36,586 nucleotides of DNA from Gammaproteobacteria bacterium (GTDB taxonomy: Bacteria; Pseudomonadota; Gammaproteobacteria; Enterobacterales; Psychrobiaceae): positions 1 to 36,586 of the forward strand of contig JABSRU010000041.1 of NCBI GenBank assembly GCA_013214965.1, read 5' to 3'. Below the pieces are notes generated by a model that saw only the letters and a program-made list of their open reading frames with translations, ran no database searches and was not told where the DNA came from. Made by a program: the position numbers and the translations under genes. Shown here piece by piece: positions 26,287 to 33,359 of the stretch. Position 1 is the stretch's first letter; each line of letters begins with the position of its first letter.

Positions 26287-26648
26287 CAGCTTATTACATT
26301 ACAAAACTGCACGATAATCTTCTGCTGTTTTGAGTTATTTTATTTAATGAAAAAATTAACAATTTAGATTCAATATTACAGTACGTTATATTTTTGTTAT
26401 TCACTCGCTAATTGAAACGAGGTAACTTTCACGATAATAAGGGAAATAATGAAAAATTCATAATTTAACGTTTTCTCATTATTTTTCACATGAGTAAATG
26501 TATCTAAAAAATTCAGAATCGAATGCAACTAACATTGAGTGTTCTAAGGCGCTCTTGCGATAGTGAGTCAATTTGGGTTAACTTTAGCTACAGAGCTTAG
26601 TATTATCGGTGAACCTAAGTGATACAACCAAAGCCATTAGCGACTATG
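26278..26648. other. AT-rich non-coding stretch between GNAT and the toxin-antitoxin remnant
   Basis: No credible gene is visible. It contains repeat copy 2 (26500-26570) and a 9-bp inverted repeat AAATAATGA/TCATTATTT (26444-26452 and 26476-26484). The rest is AT-rich sequence without coding signals. Confidence 0.55.
26500..26570. repeat. Diverged 70-bp repeat, copy 2
   Basis: This is the partner of 25651-25720. It keeps the GTATCT-A-run opening and the closing GCTCTTGCGATAGTGAG block, but its stem partner is lost. It lies upstream of the toxin-antitoxin remnant. Confidence 0.55.
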
Positions 26649-26691
26649 TTGACTTGTTATATATTGGTCGATAATTGATATACAATGTATA
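26649..26691 (+). promoter_or_regulatory. Probable promoter and autoregulatory operator of the antitoxin gene
   Basis: TTGACT at 26649-26654 is a good -35, and TAATTG 17 nt later is a weak -10. The palindrome TATAC-AAT-GTATA (26679-26691) sits just downstream, where a RelB/DinJ-type antitoxin would bind its own operator. AGGAG (26707-26711) then precedes the ATG by 6 nt. Confidence 0.5.
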
Positions 26692-26717
26692 GCATTTGAT
26701 ACACAAAGGAGTTGGTA

Positions 26718-26996
26718 ATGAAAACTGAAATGTTGACAACACGAATTGATCTCAATACAAAAATCGCTTTTACTCATATTTGTGATGAAATAGATTTAAG
26801 TCCTTCACAAGCAATCAAATTATTTGCAAAAGCGGTTATTAATTACGGCGGTATTCCTTTTGAGTTAAAAGGTAAGCGTCTAAACGCAATGACAATCGCG
26901 GCGATGTAAGAACTTGAAAGTGATCAAGGTCAGAAAGCCTCTGACATAAACCAGCTATTCGGAGCGCTAACCGACGGCAAGATTACTGATGTATAG
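26718..26996 (+). pseudogene. RelB/DinJ-family antitoxin interrupted by an in-frame stop
   Basis: The ribbon-helix-helix start (LTTRIDLNTKIAFTHICDEIDLSPSQAIKLF) and the following LKGKRLNAMTIAAM match DinJ-type antitoxins. A TAA at 26907-26909 stops translation after 63 residues. The same frame then continues for 28 more codons (ELESDQ, ASDINQLFGAL, ITDV) to a natural stop at 26996 that overlaps the toxin start. Relatives have a Lys at that position, so a single A-to-T change would explain the stop. The truncated product could still bind DNA but would lose its toxin-binding tail. Confidence 0.8.
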
Positions 26997-27099
26997 CCTT
27001 GAATATTCAACTCAGTTTAAAAAAGATTTCAAGAAGATAACCAAAATGTCTATTCCTGATATTATTGAAGTAGGCCATGTCATTTCAACGTTACAAAAA
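26989..27099 (+). pseudogene. YafQ/RelE-type toxin, 3' end lost
   Basis: The ATG at 26989 overlaps the antitoxin stop, as in dinJ-yafQ pairs. The product begins like YafQ (YSLEYSTQFKKDFKKI, VGHVISTLQ), but after about 36 residues the sequence runs straight into the terminator of the convergent phnA gene. The catalytic C-terminal half (His and Arg residues of the RNase fold) is missing, so the toxin should be inactive. The open frame continues to 27480 only as an antisense shadow of phnA. Confidence 0.8.
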
Positions 27100-27122
27100 A
27101 GGCCAGCGAATTCGCTGGCCTT
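27095..27122 (-). terminator. Rho-independent terminator of phnA
   Basis: AAGGCCAGCGAATTCGCTGGCCTT (in two arms, 27099-27122) is a long GC-rich self-complementary stem. On the minus strand it is followed by TTTTTTG. It lies 21 nt after the phnA stop and marks the point where the toxin gene was cut off. Confidence 0.88.
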
Positions 27123-27143
27123 AGTGATCACCGTTGATAAAAA

Positions 27144-27716
27144 TTACATCTTTTTAACGTACTTGGTGATGATCACGATACGGGTACCGTTAACTCGACC
27201 TTCGATATGTTCTGGGTTCGAAGTTAATGAGATACCGCGTACTGGCGTGCCGCGTTTGGCGGTAAAGTTAGCGCCTTTAACCACGAGATCTTTAATTAAC
27301 ACCACGTTGTCGCCAGCGACTAAGACAGCGCCGTTGCTGTCTAGGTGTGGCTCATCTAAGTCAACTTCAGCACTGCCTTTGTTAGCCCATGCTAGTGTGT
27401 CATCGTCTAGATACAACATGTCGAGTAGATCTTGTGCCCATGTTTCACCGGCGGCAATCAGGCGCTTTAACATCCGATAAGCCATCACCTGAACCACAGG
27501 CACTTGGCTCCACATGCTGTCATTTAGACAACGCCAATGGTTAACGTTTAATGCATCTGATTGTTCTATTTCGCTTTTACAGGTATCACATAAGAGTACG
27601 CATTTGTCTGAATGTGCTTCAGTTGGTGGTACTTCAAACACTGATAGGTTATCGCCGCAGGCGCATAATTCACATTTAGATTCGCTGCGCTGCTTTAATG
27701 CTGTTTCGATTGACAT
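27144..27716 (-). CDS. phnA: PhnA-domain protein
   Basis: This 190-residue protein has an N-terminal zinc ribbon (Cys15/18 and Cys39/43/46 region, in SKCELCACG and CVLLCDTC) and the C-terminal PhnA domain (VKGANFTAKRGTPVRGISLT, KYVKK). PhnA/YjdM proteins were named for their location near phosphonate genes, but no phosphonate genes are here and the function remains unsettled. It has its own terminator and runs in the same direction as the cupredoxin, nirT and nirS upstream, 105 bp after the cupredoxin stop. Confidence 0.88.
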   Translation of the reverse strand: MSIETALKQRSESKCELCACGDNLSVFEVPPTEAHSDKCVLLCDTCKSEIEQSDALNVNHWRCLNDSMWSQVPVVQVMAYRMLKRLIAAGETWAQDLLDMLYLDDDTLAWANKGSAEVDLDEPHLDSNGAVLVAGDNVVLIKDLVVKGANFTAKRGTPVRGISLTSNPEHIEGRVNGTRIVIITKYVKKM

Positions 27717-27821
27717 GATTTATTTACCTTTAGGTTAAATCAAATGCTGATGTCCTCATCAACATAATAAATATTTTGCGATATTATATCAGATTGGTAT
27801 TAAGACTGAATAGCGCAGAAC

Positions 27822-28130
27822 TTACTTTACTATCACCACACCGGTCATTTTGGGATGAGGACCGCAGCGATAATTAAATTGGCCTGCTTGATTAAAGGTA
27901 CGCTGATAGCTTTCGTCGGGGAAAAAATAGTCGGGCTCTGGATCGCCTAAGGCTTCGAACCACACATTGTGGTATTGGCGTCTTTCGATGTTGAGCCACT
28001 TGATGGTGTCACCAACGGCGATGGTGATTTGTTGTGGAATAAATTTGAATTTTTTGATATTCACTTCAATGGTGGCGGCGCAAACTGTTTGGATTATCAG
28101 CAACGCGGCGATTAATAATAACTTTATCAT
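27822..28130 (-). CDS. Periplasmic cupredoxin (type 1 copper protein)
   Basis: This small blue-copper electron carrier has a signal peptide (1-18, ending VCAA) followed by a plastocyanin-like domain. The copper ligands are visible: His54 in QYHNVWF and the Cys89-His92-Met95 cluster in YRCGPHPKMTG. The ATG at 28130 has AAGGA 7 nt upstream and gives 102 residues. Its position after nirS and nirT, with no nirM cytochrome c551 in the window, makes it a candidate electron donor to NirS; that role is inferred. A hairpin separates it from nirT. Confidence 0.87.
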   Translation of the reverse strand: MIKLLLIAALLIIQTVCAATIEVNIKKFKFIPQQITIAVGDTIKWLNIERRQYHNVWFEALGDPEPDYFFPDESYQRTFNQAGQFNYRCGPHPKMTGVVIVK

Positions 28131-28149
28131 CACAAAATCCTTAATAGAT

Positions 28150-28182
28150 AAAGCCGCCTGACATTGCTGTCAAGGCGGCTTT
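28150..28182 (-). terminator. Hairpin between the nirT-like gene and the cupredoxin gene
   Basis: AAAGCCGCC-TGACA and TGTCA-A-GGCGGCTTT form a 14-bp stem with one bulge and a TTGC loop. On the minus strand it follows the nirT-like stop by about 20 nt, but the T-tract is short (TTTAT). It is probably an attenuating terminator that leaves some read-through to the cupredoxin. Confidence 0.65.
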
Positions 28183-28201
28183 GATTGGGTTAGTGGATCA
28201 G

Positions 28202-29980
28202 TTACTGACGTTTCGCATTCACTTCTGCGTCGTCATTGTCAAAACCAAGTTTGTAACCTAAAGATACATGGTGATAGCGCGCACTGGCGTAATCGTCATG
28301 GATCGCAAAGCCAAAGTTGTAAAGCTGACCTTTGCTAAGGTTAATGTCGCCTGGTTTGTCTGATGTAAGCTTGCGTTTGAATATGACAGTCCAAGTATCA
28401 CCTTTAAGAACGGCTTCTACTTCAGCGCCTTGTCCGCCATGCATATCGCGTTTGTCTAAGATATGACCGTCTTCAACAGTTTTGGTGCCAGCGCTGTAGC
28501 GGATAATATCCATGAACTTGCCATCGTTAAGCTGAGCGTCAATCTCGCTTTGGTCTTTGAGTTTGTCCCAACCACCGAGTTTTTTACCACGGCGACCTTT
28601 CATCTCAATTTTAGTCCGGCTTTCTTTAATGTACTTAGTGAGACCGTTGTTTAATCCGAGGCGTTCGCTAAGATCGCTACCCGCTAACGTATCGGCATCA
28701 GGTAGATGTGGCATGCCATTAACATCGGCATGACAAGTCCCCCAACAACCCGCACGGTCGGCATATTCAACATCGTTAGTTGCTAGCATGACCGCTAATT
28801 TGATTGGGTTTTCAGGATCCATCTTGCCACCTTCTACAAACGGCACAGGTGCATGTTTGTCGTTAGCCCAACTAAATTTAAGGTAAAGGAACTCGTCATC
28901 ATAAGTGGCGTTGACACTCACCGGGATGCTACCGCGTTTGCCGGGGATTACATTCGGTTCGAGATCTTTTTCACTTTCGCCAGAGACAATGTTTTGTCCC
29001 ATATCGGCGACTTCGGCTTCATGACATTCGATACAGCGATCACCTTTAACAAAGGCGCGTTTACCACCATGCTTACGACCGTGAATCCATTCAATAGAAG
29101 CGGTGCCAGGGTAAAACAGTGTGATATCACGGCTACCAGACTTGGCCCAGTCAACATTGATGGTACTGGCGGTTGTATTATCGCTGGCTGTTTCAGTAGT
29201 TGGTGTACTTGCTGTGGCTAGTGCAGCGGCGACAGCAGCATCGATTTTCTGTTGCTGATCGGCTTTCGCTGCTTTGTTAGCGGCTGAGGCTTCACTGGCT
29301 GCTAGTTTTTCTGCGGCAGCGACTTTGATGAGACCATCACGGTACATTTGCGGTACTTCGCGAATAAACTCTGGATTAGGTTTTTCTAATTCCTCGAGTT
29401 CTTCATCGCTTAACTTATCGCGAACGCTGTGGTGAGCAATACCTTTGTGACAATCGATACAGGTTTGGCCTGTTTCGAAGGCATTAAGGTGTTGTTTACG
29501 GGCGCGAGGTTTTTGAAATTCGGGGTTCATTGATTCGAAGTTATGACAGTTACGACATTCACGAGAATCGGTTTCTTTCATCGCTTTCCAAACATTTTTG
29601 GCTAAACGTAAGCGATTTTCATTGAATTTTTCAGGGGTATCAATGGTGCCAAGTATTTTATGAAGAATTTCGTTACTGGCTTGAATCTTACGCACAATTT
29701 TGTGGATCCATGGGCGCGGAACATGACAGTCCGGACAACCAGCACGAACACCGGTACGATTTGAAAAGTGAATAGTCGGTTTATATTCTTGATAGACGTT
29801 TTCTTCCATCTCATGACAACCAATACAGAACTCTGTGGTGTTGGTTGCTTCCATGGCTGTGTTAAAACCACCCCAAAAGAGGATGCCGACAATAAAAAAG
29901 ACGACAGCACCTGCGACGGTGGTTCCTAGAATTAGTCGGCGAGACATAAAACTAGGTTTTTTCATTGGTTGATTGGCCAT
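28202..29980 (-). CDS. nirT: NapC/NirT-type multiheme cytochrome fused to a C-terminal heme-binding-like domain
   Basis: Residues 1-215 are a NapC/NirT quinol dehydrogenase: one N-terminal membrane anchor (about 16-37) and four CXXCH motifs at 52, 82, 142 and 174. An Ala/Lys-rich linker follows (about 218-275). The C-terminal 310 residues carry a fifth CXXCH (316-320) and a CX3CH (CWGTCH, 412-417) in a region resembling the ethylbenzene-dehydrogenase-related/cytochrome c-552 heme-binding fold (VNATYDDEFLYLKFSW). At 592 residues it is about three times the size of Pseudomonas NirT. It likely draws electrons from quinol for NirS or its carriers. It starts 74 nt after nirS. Confidence 0.85.
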   Translation of the reverse strand: MANQPMKKPSFMSRRLILGTTVAGAVVFFIVGILFWGGFNTAMEATNTTEFCIGCHEMEENVYQEYKPTIHFSNRTGVRAGCPDCHVPRPWIHKIVRKIQASNEILHKILGTIDTPEKFNENRLRLAKNVWKAMKETDSRECRNCHNFESMNPEFQKPRARKQHLNAFETGQTCIDCHKGIAHHSVRDKLSDEELEELEKPNPEFIREVPQMYRDGLIKVAAAEKLAASEASAANKAAKADQQQKIDAAVAAALATASTPTTETASDNTTASTINVDWAKSGSRDITLFYPGTASIEWIHGRKHGGKRAFVKGDRCIECHEAEVADMGQNIVSGESEKDLEPNVIPGKRGSIPVSVNATYDDEFLYLKFSWANDKHAPVPFVEGGKMDPENPIKLAVMLATNDVEYADRAGCWGTCHADVNGMPHLPDADTLAGSDLSERLGLNNGLTKYIKESRTKIEMKGRRGKKLGGWDKLKDQSEIDAQLNDGKFMDIIRYSAGTKTVEDGHILDKRDMHGGQGAEVEAVLKGDTWTVIFKRKLTSDKPGDINLSKGQLYNFGFAIHDDYASARYHHVSLGYKLGFDNDDAEVNAKRQ

Positions 29981-30004
29981 ACTTTGCTCGATACTATTTT
30001 TAAT

Positions 30005-30036
30005 AGAAAAGATGGCAGCTACGAAGTAACTGCCAT
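30005..30036 (-). terminator. Hairpin after nirS
   Basis: ATGGCAGCTAC (30012-30022) and GTAACTGCCAT (30026-30036) form an 11-bp stem with one G-U pair and a 3-nt loop. On the minus strand a T-rich CTTTTCTATT follows. It lies between nirS and the nirT-like gene, so it should give more nirS than nirT transcript rather than fully separate them. Confidence 0.7.
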
Positions 30037-30054
30037 TATAGACTGGTAGTTATT

Positions 30055-31683
30055 TTAAGTTTTGTGGTTCACGCGATTAAACACGTTGAACTTACCAGTT
30101 GGCGTTGTTAAGCCTTTAATACGCTTGATTTCTTTAAGAGTCTTGGCATCATAAACAACAATTTCACCGGTTGGCTTTTTGGCATCTTTACGATTCCAAA
30201 CAGAGACCCAAACTTCACTACCGTCATCGTTAAATTCCATGTGCAGTGCAGCTTTACCTTCGTCAGTCGTTACACGGATTGTTTTAACAATTTCGTGAGT
30301 GTCTTTGTCAAATACTTGAACAGACTGCTGAATTTCAGGCTCTGGGTGCTTAAGTTGATCAGCCCATACATATTGAGATGTTTCATGGGTACGGATGAAT
30401 GCACCAGCACCATCAGTTTCAACTTCGTAACAAAGTTTCCAAGCGTGGTCTGGATGACCGATTGGATCATTACCCCAGACAGAAACAAGACCAGTACCTA
30501 GGTGAGTTGTGCCGCCAACTGGTCCACATTTTTTGTCAATCCAATTAGCGCCAGGACCTGGGTGAGGTAGGCTGTCTACTTCGATCATCGCTTCTAACTT
30601 GCGAGTTTTGGTATCAACAATCACCATTTTGTTTGACGCATTGGCAGCGATTTGGAAATAACGACCTGTTGTATCGAAGAAGCCATCATGCAAGAACTCT
30701 GCAGAAGTGATTTGAGTAATATTGAGGTTGTCTATATCGCTGTAATCCACTTGCCACATTTGGCCTAGCTCTTTAACCGCAACCATAAATGATGATTCAT
30801 TGGGTGTGGTGTAAATTGCCGCAACACGAGCTTCATTAACGAATTCACCTTTGGTGTTATAACCACGAGTTGAAACAACTTTAAGTGGGTTAAGAGTCAC
30901 TGCGTCCATGATCACAAAGTGAGAAGGCCAGTAACCGCCAGCGATTACGTATTTGCCATCACCAGATACGGCAATATCACGAGCATCGTAGGCCATCTTA
31001 GTTTCAGCCACTAACATTTTTTCTGGAGTTTGCCATAAATCGATTTTGTTAACTTTACCGTCACGACCAATGGTGTACCAGAAACGACCAAGGTCTTCAG
31101 CATGATCTATTGCGTGGTGTTCTGTACCTTTGATAACGTGTACTGCATAACCAGTATCGATATGGGTAATGATTTCTTTGGTGTCACCATCGATGATTGC
31201 CACTGTCCCTGCATCACGTTCGATAATAATAAAGAAGTTTTCCCAGTTGCGACTATGCATTGGTTTAGTTGGGTAGTCTTTTGGTGCGATGTATTCTTTG
31301 GTGTGAGAACGCATTTGTTCTAAGGACATTTCCGGTGGCACTGGCGGCGTCATCTGGATAAAGGTAGCTAGATTAGCGATTTCTTTTTTGTTAAAGATAT
31401 CGTCAAAATTATTCATACCGCCTTCTGTACCATATGAAATGATTTTTTCTAAACGTTTTTGGCCTTTCTTAAGCGTATTTGTTGGCTCAAGGTTTTTACC
31501 TGTGGCGCCTTTACGGAGTACGCCATGACAACCTGCACAGCGTTGGAAGTAGTGTAACTGAGCTTCCTCAAAGTCTGCTTTAGATAGCGTTGGCTCTGCG
31601 GCACTAACAGATACGCTCATTCCAGCAGCGACCATGCTAACTGCCATGGCTAATGCAGAAAGAGATAGTTTCACTTTTTTCAT
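30055..31683 (-). CDS. nirS: Cytochrome cd1 nitrite reductase NirS
   Basis: This periplasmic homodimeric enzyme reduces nitrite to nitric oxide. A signal peptide (ending VSAAE) is followed by a cytochrome c domain with CAGCH (about residues 49-53) and then the eight-bladed d1 propeller. The d1 proximal ligand is the His in GYAVH, and the two active-site His are in FLHDG and LPHPGPGAN. The C-terminal PTGKFNVFNR is typical. The ATG at 31683 has AAGGA 7 nt upstream; the ATG one codon earlier is too close. An FNR/Dnr box lies upstream. A His-rich insert of about 9 residues (KGTEHHAIDHAED region) follows the proximal His compared with the Pseudomonas enzyme. Confidence 0.97.
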   Translation of the reverse strand: MKKVKLSLSALAMAVSMVAAGMSVSVSAAEPTLSKADFEEAQLHYFQRCAGCHGVLRKGATGKNLEPTNTLKKGQKRLEKIISYGTEGGMNNFDDIFNKKEIANLATFIQMTPPVPPEMSLEQMRSHTKEYIAPKDYPTKPMHSRNWENFFIIIERDAGTVAIIDGDTKEIITHIDTGYAVHVIKGTEHHAIDHAEDLGRFWYTIGRDGKVNKIDLWQTPEKMLVAETKMAYDARDIAVSGDGKYVIAGGYWPSHFVIMDAVTLNPLKVVSTRGYNTKGEFVNEARVAAIYTTPNESSFMVAVKELGQMWQVDYSDIDNLNITQITSAEFLHDGFFDTTGRYFQIAANASNKMVIVDTKTRKLEAMIEVDSLPHPGPGANWIDKKCGPVGGTTHLGTGLVSVWGNDPIGHPDHAWKLCYEVETDGAGAFIRTHETSQYVWADQLKHPEPEIQQSVQVFDKDTHEIVKTIRVTTDEGKAALHMEFNDDGSEVWVSVWNRKDAKKPTGEIVVYDAKTLKEIKRIKGLTTPTGKFNVFNRVNHKT

Positions 31684-31716
31684 CATATTATCCTTAAATT
31701 TTTGCTTTACGGAACG

Positions 31717-31759
31717 ATAATTTGTCTGCGCGTCAACTGGTTGTCTTGATACTTATCAA
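31717..31759 (-). promoter_or_regulatory. FNR/Dnr-type box and promoter of nirS
   Basis: TTGATACTTATCAA (31746-31759) is a perfect FNR-family dyad. On the minus strand AATTAT (31717-31722) is a 4/6 -10 element whose distance puts the box near -41.5. The layout matches that upstream of nirC. Confidence 0.87.
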
Positions 31760-31871
31760 GGACTCAATCGTTATAGTTATATATCGTATTTCGCAGTTAA
31801 ATCGCTGTTACAACGTGCTGTAATCAAACTTATCTTCGAGGTCACTATGGCGCTAAATCAGGAGGTTGGAA

Positions 31872-31885
31872 CTGATATTGGTCAA
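31872..31885. promoter_or_regulatory. Degenerate FNR-type half-dyad between nirS and the hemerythrin gene
   Basis: CTGAT-ATTG-GTCAA matches the FNR/Dnr consensus at 8 of 10 positions. It lies between two perfect sites and is not at class II distance from an obvious -10. It may be a weak auxiliary site or chance. Confidence 0.35.
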
Positions 31886-31920
31886 GCGGTGGCTGTATTT
31901 AGGTTGAATCTTTATCTCGG

Positions 31921-31960
31921 TTGATCTGTATCAACAAAAGACAATTGGTTTGTTTTTTAT
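31921..31960 (+). promoter_or_regulatory. FNR/Dnr-type box and promoter of the hemerythrin gene
   Basis: TTGATCTGTATCAA (31921-31934) is a perfect FNR-family dyad. TTTTAT at 31955-31960 is a plausible -10, giving a start near 31967 and a box centred close to -40. It points towards the hemerythrin gene on the plus strand, divergent from nirS. Confidence 0.8.
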
Positions 31961-32011
31961 GGGGTTAAAGATGGCAACATATAAAAATAAAATATGAGAA
32001 AGGTAATTGAA

Positions 32012-32578
32012 ATGAGCAAACGATTTAGTGCATTAATATTGGCGGCGACGATTGGCTTAATCATTGTGGCGATCGGTCTAGGTTTTTTATCTAGCTTTAC
32101 TAATCCGGTGTCGTGGATTTTGATTTGTGTGTTGGCGATGTTACCAATCATTTATAAATTCAAGCGCCGAAATAGCCAATTGGTGTGGAAAGAAGAATAT
32201 AGCGTTGGCGTAAAGGTGCTAGACGATGATCATAAAAAATTAATTGAGTTGTTAAACCAATTTAAAACCGCTTACGATTATCACACCAGCGAAGAATATG
32301 AAAAACAGTCGCTGGAGGCGTTGGTTAATTACACTAAGTTTCATTTTAATCGCGAAGAAGATTTGATGGAAAAAAATGAATACCCAGATTTAGCGGCACA
32401 TAAAAAGCAGCATCAGCAGATGATTGCTGAGGTTGAACGTTTTGTCGCTAAATATCATGAACAGGGCCATGATGCCTTAAGTGAAGTCAGTGATTTTTTA
32501 AGTGCTTGGTTAATTAATCATATTAATGGCACTGACAAACAATATAGCCAACATTTACACGATCGAGGTATTAGTTAA
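32012..32578 (+). CDS. Membrane-anchored bacteriohemerythrin
   Basis: Two predicted membrane helices (about residues 6-28 and 34-50) are followed by a cytoplasmic or periplasmic hemerythrin domain from about residue 58. The di-iron ligand set is complete: His74, His111, Glu115, His130, His134, His170 and Asp175. Hemerythrins bind O2 and, in some bacteria, NO. The ATG at 32012 with AAAGG 8 nt upstream gives 188 residues; the ATG at 31994 is in frame but lacks a site. The divergent position from nirS and the perfect FNR/Dnr box suggest co-regulation with nitrite reduction. The ligand it binds is not determined by sequence. Confidence 0.9.
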   Translation: MSKRFSALILAATIGLIIVAIGLGFLSSFTNPVSWILICVLAMLPIIYKFKRRNSQLVWKEEYSVGVKVLDDDHKKLIELLNQFKTAYDYHTSEEYEKQSLEALVNYTKFHFNREEDLMEKNEYPDLAAHKKQHQQMIAEVERFVAKYHEQGHDALSEVSDFLSAWLINHINGTDKQYSQHLHDRGIS

Positions 32579-32587
32579 CCAGCCAAT

Positions 32588-32618
32588 TTAAGGCACCCAT
32601 TATCGATGAGTGCCTTAA
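32588..32618. terminator. Hairpin between convergent hemerythrin and DUF2959 genes
   Basis: TTAAGGCAC (32588-32596) and GTGCCTTAA (32610-32618) form a 9-bp perfect stem, with a further CAT/ATG pairing inside the loop. It fits the 49-bp gap between convergent stops. No clear T-run follows on either strand, so its strength as a terminator is uncertain. Confidence 0.55.
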
Positions 32619-32627
32619 CGCGTTACT

Positions 32628-33269
32628 TTATTTTATATCCATCTTTGCAATGAACTTATTTGATTCTTCAATCGATTTGTTAACTTCATTCATTAACAAT
32701 TGAATCTCTTTCTTTAGACCTTTAAACTCAATACTAATGGCACTAATCGCTCGAGCATTTAAGTTATGTTTTAAGTAAAGAACATTGTCTTTAAGCGACG
32801 ATAACACCGGTTGCATCTTTGATTCTGAACGTCGCATCGACCTTAGCAAACTATTATAGGCGGTTTGAGTTTGACGTAATTGACTTTGACTGGTGCGCTT
32901 AAACTTAGCACTCTGATATTGTTCAATTTCTTCTTGCCACTCTTCGAATAACGCCTCGGCAACACTTTCAATTTTACCAATTCGGTTGGAGACATTATCG
33001 GCAGCGTCTTGACTGGCATCGTACTGTTCAGATAGTGCATCATAGGCCTGTTGAACATCACCACCGTCGAAATTAATTAAGGTGCTAAGCTCATCTAATG
33101 CAGATTTGAATTGTTCTTGGGCTTCGGTTTGGGCATCGCGGGCATCTTCGACCCGATCGACTAAAATATCGCGTTTGGCGATTCCCATTTTTTCCATTGC
33201 ACTAAAATATGCAGTTTGGCAGCCAGTTAGGCTGATAGCCATTAACATTACGATTAGCAGTCTAATCAT
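32628..33269 (-). CDS. DUF2959 lipoprotein
   Basis: This 213-residue protein has a type II signal peptide ending in the lipobox LTGC (Cys17). The rest is almost entirely helical and coiled-coil-like, rich in Glu, Gln and Ser (residues about 35-210). I recognise it as the DUF2959 family of marine gammaproteobacteria, with the typical opening AYFSAMEKMGI and RDILVDRVEDARDAQ. The function is unknown. It diverges from yihY across a 90-bp gap. Confidence 0.82.
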   Translation of the reverse strand: MIRLLIVMLMAISLTGCQTAYFSAMEKMGIAKRDILVDRVEDARDAQTEAQEQFKSALDELSTLINFDGGDVQQAYDALSEQYDASQDAADNVSNRIGKIESVAEALFEEWQEEIEQYQSAKFKRTSQSQLRQTQTAYNSLLRSMRRSESKMQPVLSSLKDNVLYLKHNLNARAISAISIEFKGLKKEIQLLMNEVNKSIEESNKFIAKMDIK

Positions 33270-33359
33270 TAAAAATATCCTTGTTTGTGGTTAGGCGTTA
33301 GCTCTATTATAGACACAATCAATAAATTTTTTCATTATCAGCATAAGACAGAGGTTATT

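Noticed and set aside
26989-27480. Long open frame continuing from the YafQ-like start
   Set aside because: Beyond about residue 37 it runs antisense through the phnA terminator and coding sequence and loses all toxin resemblance.
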